From NCBI GenBank assembly GCA_028280445.1, contig JANQLU010000013.1, positions 1 through 64,000 on the forward strand: 64,000 nucleotides of DNA, in the 5' to 3' direction. Below are positions 9,279-18,687 of the stretch, piece by piece (position 1 is the stretch's first letter; each line of letters starts with the position of its first letter). The notes beneath the pieces are model-generated. The model had not been told where the DNA came from. It was given only the letters and a program-made list of their open reading frames with translations, and did no database searches. The stretch is from Pirellulaceae bacterium. Its GTDB lineage: Bacteria; Planctomycetota; Planctomycetia; Pirellulales; Pirellulaceae. The position numbers were made by a program, and so were the translations under genes.

Positions 9279-9753
9279 AGCAGAGTACCCGGTTCGGTTG
9301 AAGAAACATAATAATTCGTGTCAGAAAAATCTTAATCCGCGTCGAGGTGACTTACAACAATGGTAAAAATGCGACGTTTATGTAATCGCAACGGGCGTGT
9401 GCCACTGGCTCCGCCAGTGATGTGGCTGGAAAGTGGTTGTTAAGTACTTTACTTGAACGAAAAAACGGTAAGTCAATGTGCAAATCACTGGCAGAGCCAG
9501 TGGCACGCGGACAAAAACCACTCGCTCGCGCTTCGTGCTCGTACGACTCACGGTATCCAAAAAATCCTCGTGAGCTCGGACCATCATCTACTCGCCCCTC
9601 TCACCTCGATGCAAAATCGCTCCAAACAGCCTTAAAATCGGAAGTTCACCCAGAATTGCCGCGTAAATGAACGTGAAAAAATAGCATTTTTGCCTAAAAT
9701 TTACTCCAAGTAGTCTGCAAGAATCGTACCGTCGCAGAAACTATCGAGACGTC
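9279..9753. other. Non-coding stretch between galM and the sigma factor gene
   Basis: About 475 bp without a credible gene. It holds one family D repeat in the middle and must contain the promoters of the divergent epimerase and sigma-factor genes, but I cannot point to convincing -35/-10 boxes. Confidence 0.5.
9395..9510. repeat. Repeat, family D
   Basis: The termini are inverted copies of GTGCCACTGGCTC-type sequence. The interior (AGTGGTTGTTAAGTACTT and GTCAATGTG.AAATC) is shared with the copy at 59523-59632. Conservation of both ends and interior suggests a mobile, MITE-like unit of about 110 bp. Confidence 0.8.
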
Positions 9754-10350
9754 ATGACCATTTTACCGGCCACCGTACCCAGTACCGGCCAAGCGATGCA
9801 AAACCCGAAAATTGATTGGCAAGCGGAGCTTGACCAACATCACCGTTGGTTGAAGTCGATCGTGTATGCGCGACTTGGAGAGCCGGGTGCTGTCGACGAC
9901 GTGATGCAGGAGATTGCATTGGCCGCGGTGAAACAATCTGCGCCGATTCAGGATGTATCCAAAGTTGCGCCTTGGCTGTACCGGCTGGCGATTCGACAAA
10001 CGCTTTTGTATCGACGCAAAATGGGGCGGAAACGAAAGTTGACGCAACGTTATGCCGAACGAAATCGACCAACGGAAGTTGCTAGAGCTCCGGAGTTCAA
10101 TCCGCTGCAATGGTTGTTGGCAGATGAACGACAGGCGATGGTGCGCAAGGCGATCGAAAAACTTCGTCCCGGCGATGCCCAGATCCTGATGTTGAAATAT
10201 TACGAAAATTGGAATTACCACCAGATCGCCGATCATCTGGGGGTAAGCCACAGCGCAGTCGAGGCGAGACTGCATCGCGCTCGCGCTCGACTGCGTCAAT
10301 TATTAGTTTCGATGGAAATTATCGAAGAAAACAAAAAGAGCAAGAAATGA
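9754..10350 (+). CDS. RNA polymerase sigma-70 family (ECF-like) factor
   Basis: The 198-residue product has region 2 (VYARLGEPGAVDDVMQEI ... APWLYRLAIRQTLLYRRK) and region 4 with a helix-turn-helix (YYENWNYHQIADHLGVSHSA followed by EARLHRARARLRQLL). It directs RNA polymerase to a dedicated promoter set. The stop codon overlaps the start of the next gene in an ATGA arrangement, and that gene encodes a single-pass membrane protein. This is the common layout of an ECF sigma factor with its anti-sigma factor. The trigger and regulon are unknown. Confidence 0.93.
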   Translation: MTILPATVPSTGQAMQNPKIDWQAELDQHHRWLKSIVYARLGEPGAVDDVMQEIALAAVKQSAPIQDVSKVAPWLYRLAIRQTLLYRRKMGRKRKLTQRYAERNRPTEVARAPEFNPLQWLLADERQAMVRKAIEKLRPGDAQILMLKYYENWNYHQIADHLGVSHSAVEARLHRARARLRQLLVSMEIIEENKKSKK

Positions 10351-11054
10351 GTTTGGATCAAATCAAACAATCCGACATTGATTTACTGGTCGATGGTTCA
10401 CTCCACGGTGACCAATACCGAAAAATGATTCAACGTCTGGATGCGACTCCGGGTGCGTGGAAACAATGCGCATTGACTTTCCTGGAACAACAGGCGCTGG
10501 CGCAAGAGTTGGGCGCGATGCTCGATCCTGCGAATGAATTTGTCGCCGATGCTCCCGCGCATTTGAATCCAACCGCGGAAACGGCGGCTCATCAGTCGGC
10601 CACCAAAAACAGCGAGCAACCTACCGCAACGCGAAACATCATGACGGACGGACACCAGGCAAGTCTTTGGAAACATTTGTCCATTGCGGTCGCCTGCAGC
10701 TTCTTGCTCGCATTTGGTTTGGGCTTGGCCGCCAATCATTTGTGGCAATCCAAACAAGTCATCACCGATAACGGTAACGAAAACACGTTGGTTTCCAATC
10801 CGACGATGCCGCTGGTGGTTGAAAGCAGCGGACAAAAAAACACGTTTGAAATTCCGATTGTGAATGCGGGGGTCGGCTCGGCAGACCTGAGCCAGGAATT
10901 ACCACAAACGGTGGATCGGTTGATTCAGCAAGCCAAGACTCCCTACCAGGTTCAACGGAAAATGGTTCCGCTGACGGATAAAAAGGGGAATGTTTTTTAT
11001 GTTCCCGTCGATCGCGTTCAATTTAATAGAAACAGTTACCGCGGATATCAATAA
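10347..11054 (+). CDS. Putative membrane-anchored anti-sigma factor
   Basis: The 235-residue product has a cytoplasmic N-terminal region (IDLLVDGSLHGDQYRKMIQR), as seen in planctomycete anti-sigma candidates, but no zinc-binding HxxxCxxC motif. One transmembrane helix follows at about residues 112-132 (LSIAVACSFLLAFGLGLAA) and then a periplasmic tail of about 100 residues. The ATGA overlap with the sigma gene implies translational coupling and fixes the start. The role as anti-sigma factor is inferred from position and topology, not from a recognised domain. Confidence 0.8.
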   Translation: MSLDQIKQSDIDLLVDGSLHGDQYRKMIQRLDATPGAWKQCALTFLEQQALAQELGAMLDPANEFVADAPAHLNPTAETAAHQSATKNSEQPTATRNIMTDGHQASLWKHLSIAVACSFLLAFGLGLAANHLWQSKQVITDNGNENTLVSNPTMPLVVESSGQKNTFEIPIVNAGVGSADLSQELPQTVDRLIQQAKTPYQVQRKMVPLTDKKGNVFYVPVDRVQFNRNSYRGYQ

Positions 11055-12398
11055 ATGTTCCGGCAAACACTTTGTTTTTCATTAAGCAGACTGATGAATA
11101 ACCTGAAATTGAAAACAGTATGGATCGTGACATTGGTGAGCATCATCGTTGCACCCGCAACCGCTCAGCAGTCACACAAAACACCAACGAAATCCCAGGC
11201 GTCAGCCATGACCCAAACCGTCGGATTATGGTCATCTCAAGATGGCAGGCGGGGCAAAGTCGTGATCCAAAGCCAATCGTCGGTCACGCAGAGTGGCAAA
11301 ATCGTCCAGGAATCGAAACAAGAATTCCAAGTCAAACAGCGTGACGGCAAACTTCGTTTTTCTGTTGCCAAACCAACTCGATATTGGCTCGGCGTCAATT
11401 GTCTGCCGATTTCTGGACTGGTCGGTGAACAGCTTTCGATCGATAGCGGCGTAGCTGTCGAATCGGTTCTGTCCGGTGGTCCGGCTGACGGTAAATTAAA
11501 ACGCCACGACATCATTCTGTCGCTGAACGAGGTCAGCTTGAAATCGGTTGACGACCTGGTGGCACAAATCCAGGCATCAGGGACGAAAGATATTACGGTA
11601 AAACTGCTCCGCAAAAACAAACCCATCACACAGGTTTTGCGCGCGAAATTGCGTCCTGCCGAAGTTCACCGAAAACCAATTTTTATTACCGTCAACGCGG
11701 ATAAACAGGTTGATCAAAAACAACTGGCATCGCTCAAAATGCTGACGACGTCCGAAACCGCGTCAATGGATTTGCCCAGTGTTTATATCATTCGACCTGG
11801 AATTCAGCTCGGTACCGCAAAAGATCTGGTGCCCTCAGAGTCGTTTCTGTTGGAAGCAAATCCGACCATCACCTATCAACAAAAAATCGACAATCAAGCG
11901 TATGGAGTTTCCATCGACGACTACACAACATTTGCGATTGCAGCCAGCAAAGACAAACCGACTACCAGAATCAACATCAATCCACGCCTACAAGCCATGG
12001 GCAATTTCGAAATGCGATTGCCGACAGTCGGTCGAACTTTCCGAGGCGTGATCGGCCAGTGGCAGTTTTCTCATTTTGTTGCTGATGGAACGAGCACACG
12101 TCCCATCGATGATCTCGCCAGCATGATCTTGCATCATAAAACCCGCGTCCGCAACAGAATTATTCTTTTGAAAAGCCAGCAAGATTTGTCGAAAAGACAA
12201 ATGGAAAATGTCAACAGAATCGACATGGAATCTCGCGATGTGATTCTGGCCGATCTGACTCGCCAAATCGAACAAATGGAAAAATCTCTGAGCCGCCATC
12301 GAGAAGATTTGGCGATTACTGGTGAAATCTTTAAAGTGATTCAAGCTCGCGTCAGCAAGATGCCCGCCAAGCAGGAAAGTACGAACAAGCAAAAGTAG
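11055..12398 (+). CDS. Secreted PDZ domain protein in the sigma-factor operon
   Basis: It starts directly after the previous stop codon; an internal ATG 39 bp later gives a cleaner signal peptide (MNNLKLKTVWIVTLVSIIVA) and may be the true start. A PDZ domain spans about residues 110-200, with WLGVNC, GVAVESVLSGGPADG, LKRHDIILSLNEVSL and DDLVAQIQA. The rest has no recognised domain; the C-terminal 80 residues are coiled-coil-like. No protease domain is present, so it may sense or scaffold rather than cut. It could relay a periplasmic signal to the anti-sigma factor. The TAG stop codon lies inside a family B repeat. Confidence 0.85.
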   Translation: MFRQTLCFSLSRLMNNLKLKTVWIVTLVSIIVAPATAQQSHKTPTKSQASAMTQTVGLWSSQDGRRGKVVIQSQSSVTQSGKIVQESKQEFQVKQRDGKLRFSVAKPTRYWLGVNCLPISGLVGEQLSIDSGVAVESVLSGGPADGKLKRHDIILSLNEVSLKSVDDLVAQIQASGTKDITVKLLRKNKPITQVLRAKLRPAEVHRKPIFITVNADKQVDQKQLASLKMLTTSETASMDLPSVYIIRPGIQLGTAKDLVPSESFLLEANPTITYQQKIDNQAYGVSIDDYTTFAIAASKDKPTTRININPRLQAMGNFEMRLPTVGRTFRGVIGQWQFSHFVADGTSTRPIDDLASMILHHKTRVRNRIILLKSQQDLSKRQMENVNRIDMESRDVILADLTRQIEQMEKSLSRHREDLAITGEIFKVIQARVSKMPAKQESTNKQK

Positions 12399-12416
12399 GG
12401 CCAGTTCCCACCGGCC
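12395..12416. repeat. Half copy of family B repeat
   Basis: GTAGGGCCAGTTCCCACCGG matches the left arm of family B with one change; the right arm is missing. Its first TAG is the stop codon of the PDZ gene. Confidence 0.7.
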
Positions 12417-12478
12417 ATTTGCTCGGATTGGACGTATTCTCGATTGCTCGGATTCGCCTGCTCTACGGATCCGTTTTT

Positions 12479-12534
12479 GACAGGATGGACATGATTGACA
12501 AGATCAGCGCCCACGACATCCTGTAAATCCTGTC
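12479..12534. repeat. Palindromic repeat, family E (degenerate)
   Basis: GACAGGAT and AATCCTGTC-type arms flank a short centre. Better conserved copies occur at 34573-34616 and 37131-37175. Confidence 0.6.
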
Positions 12535-12564
12535 GACGTCGGCAGGGTATGGCCGGTTCCAAAA

Positions 12565-12650
12565 ATCGCAAGTGCGAAGCGTGAGCGAGGGACCGCGTTC
12601 GACAACAATTCTGTGTGTTCTCTGGTCCCTCGCTCACGCGTCGGGTTACG
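12565..12650. repeat. Palindromic repeat, family C
   Basis: Inverted arms containing GCGTGAGCGAGGGACC and GGTCCCTCGCTCACGC enclose a variable loop of about 30 nt. Further copies are at 16118, 59447 and 60747. Confidence 0.8.
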
Positions 12651-12667
12651 ATTTTCATTCGTCGACC

Positions 12668-12704
12668 AAAAAAAACAGACCGCAAACGCTACGAACGTTT
12701 GCGG
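12668..12704 (-). terminator. Rho-independent terminator of the DUF11-type gene
   Basis: A 9-bp perfect stem (CCGCAAACG/CGTTTGCGG, 7-nt loop) is followed on the minus strand by a run of eight T a few bases on. It lies about 35 bp downstream of the minus-strand surface-protein gene. Confidence 0.75.
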
Positions 12705-12736
12705 CCTGCTGACGAAGGTAGAATCGTCCTGATCGA

Positions 12737-15133
12737 TTACTTGTTGAACTGCGTTGGCAGTCGGGATTGATTGAACTGTCCGCCATTATTGGTTTGAGGT
12801 TGGCGGCCACCGTTGAATTGCTTTTGTTCAAAACGCTTCGAGCTTGCCGGTCGCGTTGGAGCTTTCTGCTGAATGGTTTCACCATAAAACTTCGTCGTAC
12901 CCTGCGCGACTTCGCGTGAATCCGACTCTTCACAATTCAATTGAGCGCGGAACGTGTGAGTTCCAGCTTTTATTGCTTTGGCCTTAACCTTGACCGAAAA
13001 CTCTTTGCCGGGCTCGATGGCTCCGATCGATTGGAAAGTCACTTCGCCTGGTGCAATTTTATGTTGCAATCCTGTCGCGCCGGTGGGCTCAACACCTTCG
13101 GAAAAATGCATGACTAAATTGACGTTGCTCGCCGTGCGACTTCCGCGGTTTCGAATGCGAATTGTGTAGCTGATTTCGTCACCCGTTGGCAATGGACCTT
13201 TGGGATCCTCGACAGTTAACACGAGGTCAGCGATGGTTTCGACATTCGTCGTAGCGGAACTGGCAGCCGCCAAGTTGTTGGCACCAGATACTCCAATGTC
13301 AACTTTGACTTGACCTGCCGCGTTCATCTGGCAATTGATTTTGAATTTTCGTTGATCGCCAGCTGGCATGTTGCCGACATTCCAACTCAACATGTTTCGT
13401 TTGAGCGAACCGTTGACACCTGACAAATACTTGACACCTTGTGGCAAATTCAGATTCGCAATGACTTTTTCGGCAACTGCGTCACCGCGGTTGGTGACGA
13501 CCACTTCGTAACTGGCCACGCCGCCGTAGTACTTCATCCCTGGCCCTTTGATTTCGGTTTCCAAACGTGCACGTCGGACAAAGACTTGTTTGTTGGCCGA
13601 AGTTCTGAGGTTGGCGTTACCCGATGCCATCGCCACGAGTTCCAAAGCTCCGGGGCTGCGAGCGGTTAACTCAACTTGGAATTTTTTGTCTGTTCCCGGT
13701 GCAATGTGGCCCAGTGGGGATTTCGCTCCACCCAAGGCTTCGGACAACTTGACTTTGATGTCTTCGGCAGTACCCGTTCCCGTGTTTTTGACGGTCACGG
13801 TGTACATGGCTTTTTGGCCGTATTTGACTTCATCCGGTCCCGAGATACTCATGACCAGGCGAGGCTCGGTCACTTTGATTTTTGCTAAAGCTGATTTTTT
13901 CTCCATCGCCCAATTAACGCGAACGTCAAATGCTGCTGCCCGGGTTGGCACAACAACAACGGTCATTAATTGAGTCTGGCCTGCAGATACGTTAGAGATC
14001 GACCAGGCAATTTGGCGTCCCATTTGCCCTTGATTAATCTGGCGGTGCCCGATGGTGGTAACGACATTGGAGATCGTAACCCAAGTCGGTAGATCGAGTT
14101 GCACCGAGATGCTACCAGAGTCAAATTGAGAGCGATTATGAACTTTGATTTTGTAAGTTGTCTGTTTTCCTTTTGAAATCGTTTTAGGGCCAATCGTTTC
14201 GACTTGAATCGATGGCGTCCGTGTTTCGTTGATACGCCCTGCGGTTTGCGTATGTGAAGGCCGCAAAAACCGGTTGTCGTTTTGTGATGGTTGCACGGAA
14301 AGCGTGTTGATCGATTTTGGTTGAATCGAGTTGGAATTGCTCATCGGCAATTGAGGTTGTTTTTGCCCAGTCAGTGAGCCGCCGATATTCGATTGGTTGT
14401 TCAGCGGTGAACGCTGTTGTACCACAGGCGGCAATGATTGCTCCTGCGTTGCCGGAAATGTGGAATTTGATTTGGGTTGGGTGGTTGGAGGAACAAAGGC
14501 GTTGGGGTTTGCTGGAAGTGTATTTGGTAGCTTGTTTGGCTGCGTATTGGGAAGTGGCAAATTTGGATGACTGGCAACTTTCGCCCCGCCAGATGATTTT
14601 GCATCGATCTGATTGACCGGTGTTTCTCCGGGTAATTCCAATCGTCGAGGCTTTTGTTGTTGCTGTCCGATTTCCGGTTTATGGGCTGGTGTTTTTTTAC
14701 CTTTCAAAATCTCCGGTACGACCGGTTCACCTTCCTCTTGGATGCTGAAAGACGTTTTCTGAATGGACTGTCGATTCGTGCCGCGTTGAGGACGTTTTTC
14801 AAATCCCAAATTGGGCAGCGTCGAATCGCTCAATCGATGAACGATCGGAGGAGCCGACCTGCGGTTTTGCATTTGTTGCCGATTCTGCGGTTGTTGATTT
14901 TGTTGTTGATGTTGCATTTGCTGACGCTGCATTTGCAATTGACGTATTTGTGCAGCTGTCATGCGGCGCGGCGAATTGGCCGGCAGCGGTGTGTTATTTT
15001 GCTGTTTTGGTCGCACAGAAACCGGTGGCTGGTACTGGGGGTTGGGACGATATTGATTGGTTTGCCCCAATGCAGATGAAGCGGTCATCAAGCAAACAAG
15101 TGTTGCTGTGAGAGCTGTCTTGAACGAACTCAT
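12737..15133 (-). CDS. Secreted DUF11/CARDB-type multi-domain surface protein
   Basis: The 798-residue product begins with a signal peptide ending near SSALGQ. A low-complexity region rich in Q, N and P follows to about residue 300, including a run of QMQRQQMQHQQQNQ type. After it come about four tandem immunoglobulin-like modules of roughly 110 residues. Each contains variants of GPDEVKYGQKAMYTVTVKN, typical of DUF11/CARDB domains found in cell-surface proteins. The C terminus is again rich in Q, N and G. A structural or adhesive role at the cell envelope is inferred; the gene stands alone with its own terminator. Confidence 0.85.
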   Translation of the reverse strand: MSSFKTALTATLVCLMTASSALGQTNQYRPNPQYQPPVSVRPKQQNNTPLPANSPRRMTAAQIRQLQMQRQQMQHQQQNQQPQNRQQMQNRRSAPPIVHRLSDSTLPNLGFEKRPQRGTNRQSIQKTSFSIQEEGEPVVPEILKGKKTPAHKPEIGQQQQKPRRLELPGETPVNQIDAKSSGGAKVASHPNLPLPNTQPNKLPNTLPANPNAFVPPTTQPKSNSTFPATQEQSLPPVVQQRSPLNNQSNIGGSLTGQKQPQLPMSNSNSIQPKSINTLSVQPSQNDNRFLRPSHTQTAGRINETRTPSIQVETIGPKTISKGKQTTYKIKVHNRSQFDSGSISVQLDLPTWVTISNVVTTIGHRQINQGQMGRQIAWSISNVSAGQTQLMTVVVVPTRAAAFDVRVNWAMEKKSALAKIKVTEPRLVMSISGPDEVKYGQKAMYTVTVKNTGTGTAEDIKVKLSEALGGAKSPLGHIAPGTDKKFQVELTARSPGALELVAMASGNANLRTSANKQVFVRRARLETEIKGPGMKYYGGVASYEVVVTNRGDAVAEKVIANLNLPQGVKYLSGVNGSLKRNMLSWNVGNMPAGDQRKFKINCQMNAAGQVKVDIGVSGANNLAAASSATTNVETIADLVLTVEDPKGPLPTGDEISYTIRIRNRGSRTASNVNLVMHFSEGVEPTGATGLQHKIAPGEVTFQSIGAIEPGKEFSVKVKAKAIKAGTHTFRAQLNCEESDSREVAQGTTKFYGETIQQKAPTRPASSKRFEQKQFNGGRQPQTNNGGQFNQSRLPTQFNK

Positions 15134-15283
15134 TACGATCTACCTTCGTGATGATGTGATTTTTCGGTATCAACATCAGCATCGGGCAGGTCGAATGTTA
15201 AACTTTAACGATTAACGAGATTTTTCCGGCGACAGGCACTAAACGCTAGCATTCTGTTCTTTTGATCGCCGAACGAGCCTATT

Positions 15284-16033
15284 CTATTTGTCTTCTTTTT
15301 TCAGCCTGTCAGCAAAGACCTTTTTGAACTTGTCAATCTTGGGTTGGATAATGCGTTTGCAGTAGCCGTGGTTTGGATTGTCATTGAAAAAATTCTGATG
15401 GTACTTCTTGGCCGAATAAAACGTATCGGCTTTAGAAATCTCGGTCACAATTTTTGCGCGAAAAGCACCGGACGCATCCAATTTCTTTTTATATTTTTCC
15501 GCCAGCTCTTTTTGTTTGTCGTTGTGATAAAAAACCGCGCTGCGATACTGGGTTCCTTCGTCGGCCCCTTGCCGATTCAAAGTTGTTGGATCGTGAGTCT
15601 TCCAAAACACTTCCAGCAGTTCGGTGAAAGTGATTTTGCTGGGATCATATTTGATTTGGCAAACTTCGGCATGTCCCGTTTTGCCTGAACAGACCGCTTC
15701 GTAGCTTGGATTTTCGACATGCCCGCCCATGAATCCTGAGACGACCGATTCGACACCATCGAGGCGTTGAAAAACGGCTTCGACACACCAATAACATCCG
15801 GCCCCAAAAGTCGCGGTTTCGAGTTTGCTGTCGTCCATTTTCTTTTCACTTTTGCCAGACTTGGATTGTAACTTCGATTTTTTTTCTTGCTGTTTTGCGA
15901 ATGGCCGCGTTTTTTTCTGCGGGGTTTTATCGGAATTTTGTGACGCAGGCGAATCCTGAGTCCCAACGTTTTCGAGGCAGCCTAAAAAACCGGTGATTGC
16001 CAACAAGATTACCAGATTGAATGCATATTTCAT
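15284..16033 (-). CDS. msrA: Peptide-methionine (S)-S-oxide reductase MsrA, lipoprotein form
   Basis: MsrA reduces methionine-S-sulfoxide in proteins. The domain starts at about residue 72 and has the catalytic cysteine (C80) in GAGCYWCVEAVF, then VSGFMGG, KTGHAEVCQIKYDP, EVFWKTHDPTTLNRQG and DEGTQYRSAVF. A C-terminal NHGYCKR supplies a resolving cysteine. The N terminus has a lipobox-like ITGFLGC (cysteine 19) and a lysine-rich linker, so this copy probably repairs proteins outside the cytoplasm. No msrB lies next to it. Confidence 0.95.
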   Translation of the reverse strand: MKYAFNLVILLAITGFLGCLENVGTQDSPASQNSDKTPQKKTRPFAKQQEKKSKLQSKSGKSEKKMDDSKLETATFGAGCYWCVEAVFQRLDGVESVVSGFMGGHVENPSYEAVCSGKTGHAEVCQIKYDPSKITFTELLEVFWKTHDPTTLNRQGADEGTQYRSAVFYHNDKQKELAEKYKKKLDASGAFRAKIVTEISKADTFYSAKKYHQNFFNDNPNHGYCKRIIQPKIDKFKKVFADRLKKEDK

Positions 16034-16397
16034 TTTTTACTTTCAATACAAAACTTTTCGGCTGATTCACGCATGGACAAACCGCAGATCCAACTGATCT
16101 CACAACAGCAGCCGCGTAAATCGCAACCCGAAGCGTGAGCGAGGGACCACGTTTCAACCTACGTCGGCGTAGTTTCCGGTCCCTCGCTCACGCTTCGGGT
16201 TTTGATTTTTATCCATGAGATTTCCACTGACGCACCGCAATTACAATTGTGCGAATCTACTAACTCAATTACGGAACAACACTCTAATGAAAATTCCCAA
16301 TCAGCATTATATGTGATTTTGCTCCAATTGCGTGTAAAATTTGCGACAGTAACCTTTGCTCAATCAATTTTGATCGGTATCAACGCCTGGAACAACA
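16034..16397. other. Non-coding stretch between divergent genes
   Basis: The 364-bp gap between divergent msrA and the PQQ-propeller gene holds a family C repeat (16118-16210) and AT-rich sequence towards the propeller gene. I see no gene; promoters for both flanking genes must lie here. Confidence 0.5.
16118..16210. repeat. Palindromic repeat, family C
   Basis: This is the best-conserved copy. AACCCGAAGCGTGAGCGAGG and its inverse pair over more than 20 bp, with AAATCG and ATTTTT flanks that are also partly complementary. Confidence 0.85.
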
Positions 16398-17723
16398 ATG
16401 CTCAAATACGCTATTGCAACTCTGACGATCTGCTTTTGTGTTTCTGAAACCGCCAACGCACAGTCGTGGCATCAATTTCGTGGACCTGCGGCTGATGGCA
16501 GTGCAACCGCCAAAAATCTACCGGTTCAGTTTGGAGAACAAAAAAACCTGGATTGGAAAACCAAGATTCCCGGTCGCGCTTGGTCGTCACCGGTGGTCGC
16601 AGACGGCCAAATCTGGCTAACCAACGCCATTGAAATCGAAGCGACCGGCGAACAGAAAAAAGAAAAACTCAAAAAATCCCATCTGGGAGGAATGTCAGCT
16701 TATGCCAGCGTCAAGCTTCAAGCGATTCTGATTGACCAAAAAACTGGCAAAATAACAGCCCAAATTGATTTGACCGAAGTCAAAGATCCTCCGCTGATTA
16801 ACACCCTCAACAGTTTTGCATCACCAACGCCCATCATCGACGGTGATTCGATCATTTTTAATTTTGGCTCCTTTGGCACGTTTTGTCTTAATCGCAAAAC
16901 CCGCAAGACAATTTGGAAAAACAACGATTACAAAATTGATCACCAAACCGGCCCTGGTTCGTCGCCATTTATTTATCGAGACCTTTTAATCTTGAACTTT
17001 GACGGCATCGACGACCAGTTTGTCGTCGCACTTGAAAAAAAGACGGGCAAAGAAGTTTGGAGAACGCGACGGTCCGGCAAGCTCAATCCACGTCCCGATT
17101 TACAAAAAGCTTTTACGACACCGATCGTGATCGACGTTGACGGCCAGAAACAATTGATTTCCGTAGGTGCAGACTGGGTATACGCCTATCAACCTGAATC
17201 GGGCAAAGAAATATGGCGCGTCAAATTCGGCAAACTTGGTTTTTCGAACGCACCGCAACCCGTGTTGTTCGGCGGCAAGATCATGGTCTGCACCGGATTT
17301 CCCAAATCGCGAGTCTTGGCAATTGACCCCAAATCAAAATCGGCAAACGCAGATGTGCAGCGCAACATTGTCTGGGAGTATGCGAAACAAGTGCCCTGCA
17401 TGCCAACACCTATCGTTGTCAAAAACAGAATGTACTTCGTCAGCGATCGGGGCATCGTTACCTGTGTCAATGCAGCTAACGGTAAAGAAATCTGGCAACG
17501 TCGTTTAGGCGGCAGTTTTTCATCGTCACCAATATTTGCCGATGGTAAACTGTATTTTTGTAATCGGGATGGCAAAGTGTTTGTTGTCAAACCGGGCGAC
17601 AAATATCAAGTCATGGCAACCAACCAACTGGATAGCCGAGTGATGGCGACCCCAGCAGTGGTTGGCAGCAAAATTTTGATTCGAACGGAAAAGAGTCTGT
17701 ATCTGTTTTCCAAAAAAGACTAG
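16398..17723 (+). CDS. Secreted PQQ-type beta-propeller protein (BamB-like)
   Basis: The 441-residue product has a signal peptide ending near ANAQS. It continues with repeated PQQ/BamB-type blades recognisable by W..K..GRAWSSPVV, TGKEVWRTRR, SGKEIWRVKFG, ANGKEIWQRRLGG and FSSSPIFADGKLYF. These proteins are common in planctomycetes, often next to degradative genes. It lacks dehydrogenase-type metal residues that I could recognise, so a binding or scaffold role is more likely than PQQ-dependent oxidation. Confidence 0.88.
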   Translation: MLKYAIATLTICFCVSETANAQSWHQFRGPAADGSATAKNLPVQFGEQKNLDWKTKIPGRAWSSPVVADGQIWLTNAIEIEATGEQKKEKLKKSHLGGMSAYASVKLQAILIDQKTGKITAQIDLTEVKDPPLINTLNSFASPTPIIDGDSIIFNFGSFGTFCLNRKTRKTIWKNNDYKIDHQTGPGSSPFIYRDLLILNFDGIDDQFVVALEKKTGKEVWRTRRSGKLNPRPDLQKAFTTPIVIDVDGQKQLISVGADWVYAYQPESGKEIWRVKFGKLGFSNAPQPVLFGGKIMVCTGFPKSRVLAIDPKSKSANADVQRNIVWEYAKQVPCMPTPIVVKNRMYFVSDRGIVTCVNAANGKEIWQRRLGGSFSSSPIFADGKLYFCNRDGKVFVVKPGDKYQVMATNQLDSRVMATPAVVGSKILIRTEKSLYLFSKKD

Positions 17724-17737
17724 TTGTTCAAACTCAT

Positions 17738-17796
17738 GTAGGGCCGGTTCCCACCGGCCAATACTAAAAAACGATCGGTAGGAAAAAACAGCCCTA
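17738..17796. repeat. Palindromic repeat, family B (degenerate right arm)
   Basis: The left arm GTAGGGCCGGTTCCCACCGG is intact. The right arm has become GATCGGTAGGAAAAAACAGC-like and pairs poorly. It sits between the propeller gene and the lysine-rich protein gene. Confidence 0.75.
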
Positions 17797-17815
17797 TATG
17801 ATTTGGGAGATTACC

Positions 17816-18478
17816 ATGCGCAATCCTTTGACGGCGTGTCTGCTCGTGTTGTTTTGCTGGACGACAGCCGTTTCGCAAGAAAGCAAATCAGGCGATAAAA
17901 AACAAACTTCCAAACAAGTAGCAGATTTAGTTAACAAACTCATTTCTACCCCTATCCACCAAGGGCGCCTGATTCGCGACAAGATTGTTCAAAAAGAACT
18001 TGATTTGCTTGATCGCCAAGTTCAACAACTGACAGAACTGCAAGCCAAATTCCAAAAACGAATCAACCAACAATTGGCCAAGCAAGCAACCGGCTCCAAT
18101 TTAGAGCAGTGGAAGGCTTCGATTAAACAAATCGAGGATCAGTGGCACGCGTCCGTCAAAAAAATCCTGCTGCCACACCAGATCAAACGACTGAAACAGA
18201 TTGCCATTCAACGAGAATTGAAAAGGCGGGGCGTCGTCAACGCGTTAGTTGCCGGTCAACTCGCCGGAGAGCTTGAGCTTAGCGAAAAACAAAAACAACA
18301 ACTTGTCAAACAAGCAAAAGAGCTCGAACGTGAGCTTGCAAAAAAAATTGAAAAATGGCGTGAAGAGGCAACGCAAGAGTTGCTGAAAGTGCTGACAGAT
18401 CAACAGCGCAAAAAACTCAAAAAAATCACTGGCGACAAATTCGACGACAAAAAAAGCGACCGCGTTCGCATTCGTTAA
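17816..18478 (+). CDS. Secreted K/Q-rich helical protein, unknown function
   Basis: I choose the ATG giving MRNPLTACLLVLFCW because it starts a clear signal peptide (cleavage near AVSQE). The mature 200 residues are almost entirely helical and rich in K, Q, E and L. Motifs of the form L...Q...L (LPHQIKRLKQIA, LSEKQKQQLVKQ, LTDQQRKKLKKI) recall the LTxxQ repeats of the Spy/CpxP family, without a convincing family match. The same motif style is seen in the secreted protein at 35788-37080. A chaperone-like or sensor role is only a guess. Confidence 0.75.
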   Translation: MRNPLTACLLVLFCWTTAVSQESKSGDKKQTSKQVADLVNKLISTPIHQGRLIRDKIVQKELDLLDRQVQQLTELQAKFQKRINQQLAKQATGSNLEQWKASIKQIEDQWHASVKKILLPHQIKRLKQIAIQRELKRRGVVNALVAGQLAGELELSEKQKQQLVKQAKELERELAKKIEKWREEATQELLKVLTDQQRKKLKKITGDKFDDKKSDRVRIR

Positions 18479-18520
18479 TGCGTTTTCCGGGAGGGCGAGG
18501 CTCCGGCCGAGCCTGATCCT

Positions 18521-18588
18521 GTGAGCGGCAAGGCGCTAGCCGCCGGTACATCAGCGCTCGTACCGGCGGCTAGCGCTTTGCCGCTCAC
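18521..18588. repeat. Palindromic repeat, family A
   Basis: A nearly perfect inverted repeat of GTGAGCGGCAAGGCGCTAGC with an 18-20 nt loop that is itself partly palindromic (ACCGGCGG/CCGCCGGT side). It lies between two convergent genes. A GGCGAGGCTCCGGCCGAGCC hairpin directly precedes it. Confidence 0.85.
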
Positions 18589-18687
18589 GATGGTATCGGT
18601 GGAACTGGAAATCGATCGCTGCAATACTCGCGCCACCGCTGGCAAAGTTCGTCAAAGCACGCTCGGAGATTGCAAAAAGATTTTTGC

